Source: Serendipita indica DSM 11827
Taxonomy: Eukaryota > Basidiomycota > Agaricomycetes > Sebacinales > Serendipitaceae
Assembly: GCA_910890315.1 (NCBI GenBank)
Contig: CAJVGD010000001.1
Coordinates: 992,001 to 1,056,000 of the forward strand
DNA: 64,000 nucleotides
Direction of reading: 5' to 3'
The translations under genes were made by a program, and so were the position numbers. This document shows positions 39,026 to 48,518 of the stretch, in pieces. How positions within the stretch are numbered: the stretch's first letter is position 1; each line of letters opens with the position of its first letter. Below the pieces are notes generated by a model. The model was not told the DNA's origin. It saw only the letters and a list, made by a program, of their open reading frames with translations, and searched no databases.

Positions 39026-39828
39026 TCAATCGTCACCTTGCTTGCGTCCGAGCTGCATCTGAATTGCAGTGAATCTAGCTCCTGCAACGGCACAGGGTTT
39101 TGATACTTTGGCGTTTGCGAATGCGATACTGGAATGGTGGTGCATGGCTTCGTGGATGAGGTCGCGGGTGAAGCGCTCCAGGGTGAGGAAGGAGGTCGTA
39201 TCGACCCACTAAACATGTCAAAACTCCACAACAGACCTTGAGCAAAAGCACTCACGACTGAGAGATGTTGCATGAGTTCTGGAATGCTAACCTCGTCCTC
39301 GGTCTTGGTCCCGGCGGTCCGCATGAGCAACTTTAGGTCTATGATCAGAATCTGCTTGTTCTGTCTCTCTGGAGGGTTCATGCCAATCAAGACGGGCACT
39401 CTCCAACCATCGATGAGCCATGTCCACTCTTGCGTCGATTTCCCCTCTTTTCCCCTGCGGACCTGCAATCCAAGGCCGGCATCCTGCAACAAGCCCTTTT
39501 GTGCTCTCAGTTCGACTTTTGCCTGGCCAATTGCACCTGGCTGCGTTACTACCAACTCTGCAGCGCGTTGAGCGAGATGGAGCATGCTCTCAAACTGTTG
39601 GTCGTCACAGAGCGCGAGGAGTTGTTTCGCTAGACCACCATAGTTTATCGAATCGGTCAAGTCGTCGTTGTGTGCGGCCTTTTGGAGATTTGCTTCCACT
39701 TCAATTGTCAGCGAGAGCGGTTGTGGCCGTGTGCGGCCCCAGCAGTCGCGTCCAGCTGTTGCATTGAAGGAGAGCGTGTCAATGAAGATGCGGTCCGTTT
39801 GCGAGCTCGAGAGGTCTGGCCAATCCAT
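39026..39828 (-). CDS. Dihydroneopterin aldolase-like protein, two FolB domains
   Basis: Two exons joined at about 39200-39253. Domain 1 reads DRIFIDTLSFNATAGRDCWG then PLSLTIEVEANLQKAAHNDD, LTDSINYGGLAKQLL and FESMLHLAQRAAELVV, matching dihydroneopterin aldolase (FolB), which splits dihydroneopterin in folate synthesis. Domain 2 (VPVLIGMNPPERQNKQILII, then DEVSIPELMQHLS, FLTLERFTRDLIHEAMHHHS and AVAGARFTAIQMQLGRKQGD) is a degenerate second copy. In most fungi such a pair forms the N-terminus of a trifunctional FOL1 protein with pyrophosphokinase and dihydropteroate synthase; here the gene ends after the pair, so it is stand-alone. The start is the ATG at 39826-39828; an in-frame upstream ATG would add 15 residues. 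It is tandem with RPS30, 262 bp downstream of it. Confidence 0.8.
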
Positions 39829-40089
39829 TGTTGTGGCGGAGAGTAAGAGCTGAGCGGGAAGCAGTACCAACAATTAAATGGTTAGTAAGCTCAGTTACGT
39901 GCAATCTGTCTATCTTCAAAGTCGTATGCGTATTCATTACGACAATACAGCAAAAACCATCGTGGGCCATGCTTGGTCCCAGATGAGATAGTCTCCAAAG
40001 ACGAGACAACACAGTGCAAACGGAAATACTATGGGGTAGAAAGGAGAGACAGAGTCGCACAAGGTCCAGCCATCGAGGTGGCGGATCGT

Positions 40090-40628
40090 CTACTTCTCTG
40101 GTGCAGGGTTCCTAGAGGACGAGTGTCAGCAACGCAGAATTTGAAGGATGATAGCAAAAGAGTCAGAATAACTAGGATAATAGGTCGACATGGATATGTT
40201 CCGGGACTTGAATGGTAATATTGCACATCCCATGGAGTGGCGCACGGAGGTGCGACGAGCAAGAAGAGAGTATGAACACGTACATTCTGCGCTTTCCACC
40301 TGGAGCAGCGGTCACGTTGACAAAGCTGGATGGAGGTCAGTTCATAACCTCGGCAGGTAAAGGACAGAACACGTACCGACGGTTGTAGAGAATTCTCTTC
40401 TTAGCACGACCCTTTGGAGTCTTCTTCTTCTCCTGCTTCTCGACCTTTGGAGTTTGCGACTTGACTTTGCCGGCACGGGCAAGGGATCCGTGAACTGTCC
40501 ATTATCAACGCGAAATGTAATCAATGTAGATTTCATTTCCATTATTTCGTGATTGTTTCCGTGCAGCCCAGAGGAGTATGTCAGCAGATGCAATCTCTCG
40601 ATGGCGAGGGAGCGCGACCTTTTCCCAT
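40090..40628 (-). CDS. RPS30: Small ribosomal subunit protein S30 (eS30)
   Basis: Very short basic ribosomal protein of about 62 residues. Exon 1 is 10 nt (ATGGGAAAAG), exon 2 carries [18 protein letters not shown] and [17 protein letters not shown], exon 3 [14 protein letters not shown] and exon 4 NPAPEK before TAG at 40090. Introns lie at about 40498-40618, 40330-40380 and 40110-40270. Each joins in frame and restores [15 protein letters not shown], the conserved start of eS30. In many animals eS30 is fused to a ubiquitin-like protein (FAU); here the protein starts directly with MGKVHGSL, so there is no fusion. It shares a 228-bp promoter with the divergent eIF3i gene. Confidence 0.9.
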
Positions 40629-40856
40629 TTTCGAGTTTGAGAGTAATCAAAGTCTCGTTGAGACTATAATGCGGTTGATGTGGATTTTTTGCTAATTTTT
40701 GTTGTGCAAACGAGACGCAGACGTCTTGTCAGAGTGATGGTGGCCAAATAGCGGAGCAAATAACGAAGAGGCAGTTGGCGGTGACTCTTGACGGTTCCGA
40801 GCGCCAAAACGACGCATAAAAGGACCAACAGCTCGTCTCGGATTCTTTACAAAATC

Positions 40857-42107
40857 ATGGTCAGTGTTCTTTTGGCGGTTGAGGAGCAGACGCGCTGATG
40901 CCACTGAACAGCGTCCAATCCTTCTTCAAGGTAACCAGATGAGGCTCTGGATACATAAATACATGAATAACACGCGCTAGGTCACGAACGCTCGCTGACA
41001 CAGATCAAATACAACGTGGATGGCGATCTCATCTTTAGCTGCTCAAAAGACCACCGCATCAATGTGTGGTATTCACATAATGGAGAGAGACTAGGCACTT
41101 ATGATGGTCACAATGGCACCATCTGGACCGTCGACGTCGACAGTGCGTCTCGCTTTTTTCATCCAATGACTTTGGCTGATTAAGATATAGGCGAGTCGAG
41201 ATTCCTCGTTTCTGGCTCTGCAGACAACATGATGAAACTATGGGAAGTCAAGACGGGAAAGTGCTTGTTCACTTGGGAGTTTCCAACCGCGATCAAGCGT
41301 GTGGCATTCAGCGACGACGACTCGTTGATCGCATGTATCACCGAGCAACGTATGGGTCACCAAGGTGCCGTTCGTGTCTTCCCCGTCAACCGCAACGGCA
41401 CCGGCACCGAGCAAACCCAAGAGCCACTGTCCATGTTCCACCCAATCGAGAGCAAGGCGACCGTCTTGACATTTGGGACGACGTCGGATCAGATTATCAC
41501 GGGACATGAGTCGGGAAAGATTACCCTCTATAAGACCAAGACGGGCGACGAGGTCGTGTCGAACAAGCGTGCTCATCGAGAGGTTGTGACGGATATCCAA
41601 ATGAGTCCAGATAGGAGCTATTTCATTACGAGTAGCAAGGACAAGTCGGCAAAATTGTTCGAGGCCAAGACGCTCGATGAGCTCAAGTCGTATGTCACCG
41701 AGACGCCATTGAACAGCGCAGCCATCGCGCCCAAGCGACCATACGTGCGTCTGATAATAGTTTTGACATCATTTCTTATCATTTCTTACAGATCCTGCTC
41801 GGAGGTGGGCAGGAAGCCATGAACGTGACGACTACATCGCTCCGCCAGGGCAAATTCGAGACGCGGTTCTGGCACAAAGTATTCGAAGAGGAGGTTGGAA
41901 GAGTAAAAGGGCACTTTGGACCCATCAACACGTGCGTAGACTACGCGTCAGCGTCGAGTGTGGCTGACAACCAGCAGCATTGCTGTACATCCGGCAGGGA
42001 CTTCATACGCTTCTGGAGGTGAAGACGGGTTCATTCGTGTTCACCATTTTGACGATTCGTACTTCCGAGCACGACCGTACGGCGACTTGGAGCCAGAAGA
42101 GGACTGA
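40857..42107 (+). CDS. TIF34: Eukaryotic translation initiation factor 3 subunit I
   Basis: Seven-bladed WD40 protein of the eIF3 complex, which loads mRNA on the 40S subunit. The ATG at 40857-40859 is the whole first coding exon; intron to RPILLQ, a second intron, then [20 protein letters not shown] gives the family start [19 protein letters not shown]. Blades show the expected DH/WD repeats: [40 protein letters not shown] and [20 protein letters not shown]. The last exon, after an intron at about 41935-41975, encodes [20 protein letters not shown] and [13 protein letters not shown]-like tail before TGA at 42105-42107. Length of about 335 residues agrees with the family. An AT-rich CATAAAAGG motif 40 bp upstream may act as a TATA element. 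Confidence 0.94.
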
Positions 42108-42304
42108 GGCGATGCCTATCTTATTCTACACATGTATCAAGAGATCTAATCTTACGTTGCTTACGAATGCACGGGTCACATGACAAAGGAAACGTTTCAA
42201 CAGCGTCTATTGGAATTGACAGACAGGTCTAGCCACAGGGGACAAGGCTCGACTCTAACCAAAGCGCCAAGATTTATTACGTTATTTCAAAATGATTGGA
42301 TTAT

Positions 42305-42551
42305 TTAGCACTTGCACTCGCCCTGGGCGCATTTGCAGCTAGGGGTGGGAGGGTGAGATGAAGAGTGTGCAGGAGAAGACGAGGACGGGCATACCTGTCA
42401 CCGCAGGAGCAGCTCGAGCTTCCACAGTTTTGGCTGGTCGGGGGCTTCTCGCAGCCACAGGCGGGCCAGTCGCAGGAGGATTGCTTAACTTCGCACTCAG
42501 GCTTCGAGTAGTTAGTACCATTCAGTATATTTACAACGGCGGGCTCACCAT
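42305..42551 (-). CDS. Small metallothionein-like protein
   Basis: A gene of about 45 codons, too small for routine ORF calls. Three exons: the ATG alone (42549-42551); a second exon from PECEVKQSSCDWPACGCEKP to SCSCGD; and a third, CKCAQGECKC, ending in TAA. The first intron (42502-42548, 47 nt) has a GTGAGC donor and a TACTAAC branch site, the second (42339-42394) a GTATGC donor. Eleven Cys of about 45 residues, four as CxC pairs (CGC, CSC, CKC, CKC), with no aromatic residue but one Trp, fit a metallothionein that binds Cu or Zn and protects against metal excess. The family is too small and variable for a firm subtype. It faces eIF3i tail to tail with 197 bp between stops. Confidence 0.75.
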
Positions 42552-43139
42552 GATTTGTAGAAAGATGTCAAGTTGTGGTAGAGGGCAACTCGTGAGGTTT
42601 GAGGGAGACGAGCAACAGTGGGCTTTTATAGCCAAGCAAGCGCCTGATTTGGGAGAGAATTCTGGACCAATTAAGGACGAGCGATTGCAATCTGTTCGCG
42701 GCTGTCTATCGCAGCCCAATCAGACGAGCGGCATTTTGGAAAGAGGCGGGCTCTGGACTGCGACTGACCGCGCTTGGGAGCTGTCACGCGGGAATAGAGA
42801 CTAATTCTGGACGAGTGGAGCAACAGGGGTCTCTCGTAATCCATTGGGATAGCCAGTCGGCTGAGCAGATCAAATCAAGCCTTACGCTCCTGAAAGCTTA
42901 TCCGGGATAAATAAATTCTAAAGGGATGATTACGCCCAAAAGCATACTATCCACGTCTAATAGAGGTCTCTACTAAAACTCCGACTATCTCGGATCTTGA
43001 CAACTCGGCCAGTGGATCGTCGTCGTGATTTTCGACAAGGGCCCACTAAGCCGGTCCTTAGCTTGGCCCCTCCCATTACCTCGTCACCACCACGTCTCAA
43101 TCCCTGAGCGGAGATTGTAAATTGTTAACCATTCCTTTA
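42552..43139. other. Promoters of the metallothionein and TLC genes (divergent)
   Basis: 588 bp between divergent start codons. A minus-strand TATAAAA (42624-42630) lies about 73 bp before the metallothionein ATG. The rest holds no recognisable metal-response element that I can name with certainty and no coding frame of note; 42358-42804 (+) is only the reverse of the metallothionein gene and its promoter. Confidence 0.5.
42624..42630 (-). promoter_or_regulatory. TATA box of the metallothionein gene
   Basis: TATAAAA on the minus strand (forward TTTTATA) placed about 73 bp upstream of the start codon, where a core promoter of an inducible gene would be. Supports the metallothionein call. Confidence 0.55.
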
Positions 43140-44424
43140 ATGGCGCTCTACAATACAAACGACATGATCGCTGCCACCAGCGAGGCCGTCGCAGAGTTAC
43201 TGCATCTTCCACACCTTGCAAAGCATTTCCCAACCATGATGGCATCCTTTTTACTCTGGACTTCAATTCAATTCGTCGTCTCTCCTCTCCTTTCACCCAT
43301 CATTTCTCCACGTACGCCAACGGCAACCGAAAACTAAGGTCGGACAGGAACGCACCAGCGAGGCAGCAGCTTGTCCCCCAACCAAACGGTATCAAGACAT
43401 ATCCAGGAGAAAACGATGATGATAATGGCAAGAGAAGAGACAAGTCGCTCAAGGGCTGGAGCACGCATGTGGTCGCCTTTTCCCATTCCGTCCTCATCGT
43501 CCCCCTCGCTTTCATGTGCTTGGATCTTCCTGCACTCAGTGGGAAGCGAGACAAGACGTTTGGATGGGACGACACCGCTGGTCGGTTACACGCCATTTCC
43601 TGCGGGTGAGCTCTCTTATTTTCAATGCTGCGATCCCATCTCTGACGGGCGATGCGCAGATAGTACGTGGACACGTCTGGACGTTGAAACGCAGCTTAAT
43701 TCGGCATAGCTTTCTCTGGGATACTCTCGACGCCTTGATTTACTTTGAGAACCTCGGCTTCGTCCTGCACGGTGCGTCGCCCCGCTTACAACCCATTATC
43801 TTTTTGTTGACTTTTGTATAGGTGCCACGTGCCTCTTCGTGTTTATGTTCAGCTATGTCCGTGCCAAGCCATCATGCAGGGTCTCCCACTCACCCTTCTC
43901 TAGCGGCCATTCCTTTCGTATTACGGCCCACGCTTCTTGCTCTGGGAAATTTCAACTCCCTTTCTCAATCTAAACTGGTTTTTTGATCGCACGCGTGTAA
44001 AGGGTACGACGCTCCAGTTGATCAATGGCCTCACACTCCTCGCCACCTTTTTCTTTGCACGTCTCGTCTACGGCGTCTACATGGTACGTTTCCCCTCATA
44101 TTTTCGTATGGCAGTTTGCACTAATATCTGGTGCTATAGTCCTACGACTTTTTCCAGACGCTCTACTTTAACCGCGTCGAGATTGGATGGCCACTCTTGG
44201 TCACTTACTGTGCGGGAAATTTTCTTCTAAATGGCCTAAACTGGTTCTGGTTCTCCAAGATGATCAACGCCGTCCGAAGGCGCTTCGGTTCCCCGACGCC
44301 CAAGAACTCGCGGCCGTCGAGTCCTATCCCCAATGGAAAGACTAATGGAGCCCGTGAAGAGAGTACTACTCCAAATGGAAAACGTGTTGGCAAGCGAAAT
44401 ACGCGCACAAAGGTGGCATCCTAA
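43140..44424 (+). CDS. TLC-domain membrane protein (TMEM56/TLCD-like)
   Basis: TRAM-LAG1-CLN8 domain protein with several membrane segments. The start MALYNTNDMIAATSEAVAEL (ATG 43140) precedes a first segment, MASFLLWTSIQFVVSPLLSP. An intron is needed near 43310-43340, giving a polar linker, then the core: STHVVAFSHSVLIVPLAFMC, FGWDDTAGRLHAISCG, YFLWDTLDALIYFENLGFVL and HGATCLFVFMFSYRPF. The segment FLLWEISTPFLNLNWFFDRT is a classic TLC motif, as is INGLTLLATFFFARLVYGVY. The tail is basic (GKRVGKRNTRTKVAS), suggesting an ER or plasma-membrane protein with a cytosolic C-terminus. TLC proteins are tied to lipid sensing or ceramide synthesis; the key LAG1 His pair of ceramide synthase is not seen, so it is not called as one. 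Confidence 0.83.
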
Positions 44425-44578
44425 GACGTATCTTATCCTCTTAGCGATTTCCTCATGGTGGTTGACTTTAAATATCTCTTTCGTTTGTTGCTATGCTATA
44501 TTATGCGTAATAAACGCTTTAGACTTCGTTCGACAAAGGGTGGCAATTGTTGCATAATCTTGGACTGGTCTTCGTTTG

Positions 44579-46104
44579 ATGGTGAGCGTCGCTACACTTG
44601 TCATGCTCAATCGAACATTTGATTTCTTTAGAGCAACGTCGAGAATGTTAAACGGTCGGACGCACTGTCTCAAGAGGTCATACAGCAGCGACAAGAGGCA
44701 CCAATCCTTCGTCTGCCTCTTGAACTGCTGTCCATAATCATCCGTATGCATTTCCGAGAAAATTTTCAATCCCCATGGCTTCCAATGTTCACTTGTCGGT
44801 CGTTGCGAGCGGCTGCGACCATGACGAGGGATCTGTGGAACTGTATTGCCATTTGTGGCCAACAGTATGTCTACAAGCGAGACATGGATAAAGGTTTCCA
44901 GCATTTCCACCTTTGCAAAACTCGGGAACATATTCTCTACATCCTTGAGCGATCAGGGACGACGCCACTGCATCTTTATCTCATCCCTGACAGGACACTG
45001 TCGGCTATAATGCCAAATACGGCCTCAAAGTCGCCCAATAAAATTTTGTCGCTCCTCAAGATGGTCGAAACACAATGCCCAACACCGCGGTTGCGTTCCC
45101 TCAACATGGAGAGGAGATTCCATCTCATACTGCCAGATCTCCCGGATGAAATGCTCAATGACTGGGATTTTTCTCAGCTAGAAAGTCTCGGGACCTGGGT
45201 TCCAGACCTCGTCAGTCGAGCAGTGCAAGAGTCTAACCAGCTGTGCTCTTTGGCCATACCTGAAGATCTTCTTGATCGTATTCAAGACACAAGATTGAAG
45301 ACTACACTCCCTCGTTTGGAGGTTTTCGATGGGAGAAAATTGGTTACGCTGCAAGCGCTCTCTACATTCCAGGGTATCGTCAATCTTGAACTTTCGGTGA
45401 ATCAGCGGGAGAGTGCGCCGAGAGTCAAGATGGAGCAACTGCAGGCGCTCAATTTAAACCAGACATTTCCACTCTGGCCCATCGATTGTCCAAACCTTGT
45501 CCATCTCCGAATCACTCCGCCCGAGTGGCTTTATAGCCACTCTAGGGGCGATATCATCGTCCTCCCATCCCTAAAGATGCTCGAATACTTCTCTCGTGGT
45601 CGAGTATCTCTCCTTCGCTTCTTTGATGCGCCAAATCTTGAGACGCTACGCATCGAGGAGAGCCTGCTCAAAAAGCAGGCCACGTACAAAGCACTAGCCG
45701 AGATATGGCCAGTAACAAACGCAACGCGCAACCCTCTTGACCCACGGATTCTCACCTTCTCCCATACGACCGTGGGCGAGAGGTCGCTCGCACGCGTGCT
45801 CTGTCGTCTCACTCGCTGCCGGGAAATTCACTTGATCGACACAGTCTTCTCCGGAACCTTTCTCGATGGTCTCCAGCCTATCAATAAAAAAACAGGGATG
45901 GTCGTGCCCTTGCCAATGCTGCGGGTAGTGACCATGGACTGTGATACGCAAAGAAAGGGCGTATGTGTCAATGAGGGGCAAATCCTTGACGCCGCGTCTC
46001 GTCTAAGGGCAATGCGACAAGCTGCTGGAAGTCCATTAGTGCAATTCAGATTTGCATATGGTGGGTTGTGGAAACGGCTTGCTTCTAATTGCAGCTTGCC
46101 GTGA
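44579..46104 (+). CDS. F-box domain protein (paralogue of the gene at 48519-49985)
   Basis: Two coding exons. The ATG at 44579-44581 stands alone, followed by an intron of 50 nt (GTGAGC ... TTTAG), then MSNVENVKRSDALSQEVIQQ and the F-box APILRLPLELLSIIIRMHFR, MFTCRSLRAAATMTRDLWNC. The rest shows the LRR-like pattern of a local family: FPLWPIDCPNLVHLRITPPE, YFSRGRVSLLRFFDAPNLET, YKALAEIWPVTNATRNPLDP, and ARVLCRLTRCREIHLIDTVF. These align segment by segment with the minus-strand gene at 48519-49985. Function by family: substrate recognition for an SCF ubiquitin ligase. About 490 residues, ending WKRLASNCSLP. Confidence 0.8.
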
Positions 46105-46361
46105 ATCTCAAATATCAGCCGCGTATTCGGTTCATTTTCGCATGTAAAGTGTATTTAAATTAACGTTCTGAAAAAGACCGATGAATAGGCTCATTTCTTT
46201 AATCTACAGTGTGGTGTCGGTGTTCTGGTTATACTCGTGGCATGAAATCCAAACATCAGATATTTGTTTAGTCACCTTTTCATCTTGTATACTTGATGTC
46301 CGATGGAAGTTGACTGGTTTACAGGTGCCACCTGTGACCCTTCAACTTGAACCCGACCGCC

Positions 46362-47796
46362 ATGGCCACCGCAGCTGGCGAGGAAGCCGCCGTCATTGCA
46401 CAAGAGTTTATCATAAGCACGTTAATCATTTGTACCCACGAATTTGAACTAACCCTTCCTCGTATAGGCTTAGATAATGTACCTGCAGAGGTCCAATTTC
46501 TTTTGGCGGAGATGCGCGAACGCGAGTGTCGTATAAATGGTGTGTTCTATGCTCCTTATTCTTTGATATTGGAGCTCAAATTGGGCTGTTAGAACTTCAA
46601 ATGCGTATACAGCCTCGTGCAGCTCAGTATATCCGTCACGCCAGCAAAGGCACGATCAACGACAAGGACACCCAAACATTGGAGCGAGTATCAGCAGACT
46701 ATGAACTTATCAGCCGACTGTCTGACGAAAAGGTCGACCTCGCTCACCGTCTCAAGGACCTTCTCATCAAGCATTCGAACCGACTCCAGGCCGAGCTCTC
46801 ACGTATCACGAATCCTGGAGGGGATACGTATAACAGACCAGCCTATCTACCTGCGACCGGAAGGGCGAGCTCTGCAGCCCTCGGGAATAGTGGAGGTCAT
46901 ACAGCGACGTCTGTACAGCCCGAATCGTTGGTATTCAGCGGAGCTAGCCGAACTCCAATAACCAATGTCGTGTCTACGCTCAAGGCAGAGACGAGTACTG
47001 CTGCTACCGCGGCCGCATCGACGCCAGCACCAGTCCCTGTCGTCGTTGAGCCTGCACCAAGTGTTTCTTCTGCGCCTTCACCTGCTGCTACACCAGCGGC
47101 CAATAAACGTAAGTCCTCTCCAACTCGACGACACACTTAACTAAAATTTTGTCTAGGACGGCGACTGAATGCTACACAGTCCAGCTCGTCCGTTCAACCC
47201 GCGACTGCAATGCCGGCACCTTCTACACCATCTGCTCCTCGCTCTGCACCACGTCCACCAAACGGAGGTGCGACACTCGCACCCACGACGCCGAGCGTTC
47301 CCAGCACACCCGCCTCGGGCCGACCGCGACGGGCTGCAAGTGCTGCTGCGACTAACGTGAGCCCGACACCGAACAATAACTCGAGCGCCGGTCGCAATAC
47401 GAGCGAGTCTACGTCCATGAGCACAGCGACCAACGGGGGTGACGAGCAGGATGCAGAGGCAGCTGATGATGCAAGCAGCAACGCGGGCGATGATGTGGAC
47501 ATGGAGGGGGACGATGGTCCGTATTGCCTCTGTCAAGAGAAGAGCTACGGGGAAATGATTGGGTGTGATAACGGCGCAGATTGTCCATATCAATGGGTAC
47601 GTCTGATCTATGTGCTCATGCAAGTTACTTATGCTTGTGTTAGTTCCACGTTGCTTGCGTTAAAGTTCAGAAACCGCTACCGCCGACGTGGTACTGTGAC
47701 ATTTGCACAGAAAAATTGGGCTTTGTCGACAATACGGGCACTACTCAAGCTCAAGCGTCGGGATCCGAACGTGCCGCTCGGAAGAGAAGACGGTGA
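46362..47796 (+). CDS. ING-family protein with PHD finger
   Basis: Member of the inhibitor of growth family, subunit of histone acetyltransferase or deacetylase complexes, reading H3K4 methylation. The N-terminal ING domain begins MATAAGEEAAVIAQEFIIST, joined by introns to LDNVPAEVQFLLAEMREREC and LQMRIQPRAAQYIRHASKGT, with a coiled coil (DYELISRLSDEKVDLAHRLK). A Pro/Ala/Ser/Thr-rich linker of about 230 residues follows. The PHD finger reads YCLCQEKSYGEMIGCDNGAD, CPYQW, then after an intron FHVACVKVQKPLPPTWYCDI and CTEKLGF. Zn ligands, Cys4-His-Cys3, and the aromatic cage positions (Tyr, Trp) are present. It ends with a basic patch ERAARKRR. The start MATAAGEEA is the first ATG in the frame; the upstream frame is closed. 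Confidence 0.9.
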
Positions 47797-48518
47797 ACAA
47801 GACGGCGATATAATTGGAGCAATGTTCGCTATCTATCCCAAGTCATTATCCAATTTGTCAAAGTTTTCAACACGTGTCCGATCCAAGAACCAAAATCCAA
47901 CCAAAGCTTCAACTAGGCTCTCCGACGCCAGGACACTAGTCCTGCGACCTATGCACCCGATTTGCACAGCGATCTTCCACTGGTCAATACTGCATAGGCC
48001 ACTCGTCCCATCCACGTCCAAATGGTGCGCAATAGAGTATCTTCCTGCGCACCTGTGGGGTCGATGATTCGGTCTCTTTTGCGTTCAAGCTGCTTCTTTC
48101 TCAATCTACTACGTTGTTTAGACATGGTCAAGTACTGTTTTTCATTTGTATACTCGGTATATCGCAACCAATATGACCTATTTCGTGACAGTCAGTCAAT
48201 GCGCTTGATCTCGTCCTCGCCATACGCGCCTTCCACTACGAAGTTGAAGAATCTCTGTTGTACGTTGGACAGGATGCAAGCTGCGTAGAAACGACGGAGG
48301 TGGACGACAGTCGATCAACGAAGGTAACTGGTGAGTCTGCATGGTTGCAAGCGAAGTACAGTAGCAACCACTTGCAAAATTTTGTCACCCTGATATGCTT
48401 TCGGAATGCTCACGACCTGGCGCGAGCGAGGCCAGCCAGTCCCATTGTTTGACCTAAAGGCTGAACGCGGCAGGCCGCCTAGATTACACATACAACGATG
48501 CGAACCTACATTACAGTT
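47797..48518. other. Region between ING and F-box genes with unresolved minus-strand coding pieces
   Basis: About 720 bp. Two minus-strand stretches look protein-like: one that could start at ATG 48125 (MSKQRSRLRKKQLERKRDRI), with a basic N-terminus, continuing at 47833-48021 in another frame (SESLVEALVGFWFLDRTRVE); and one ending near 48195 (SNVQQRFFNFVVEGAYGEDE). I could not find GT-AG introns that join them in frame, so no gene is called. The plus-strand frame at 48022-48288 is the reverse of this. Confidence 0.35.

Noticed and set aside
40090-40628. Ubiquitin-like fusion ahead of RPS30
   Set aside because: The 10-nt first exon encodes MGKV directly, and nothing ubiquitin-like lies upstream.
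43140-44424. Ceramide synthase
   Set aside because: The TLC fold is present but the LAG1 double-His motif is not seen, so only the TLC domain is called.
47833-48021. RNase III-like mitochondrial ribosomal protein
   Set aside because: LVEALVGFWFLD hinted at an RNase III-type helix, but the piece is too short and does not join the neighbouring frame.
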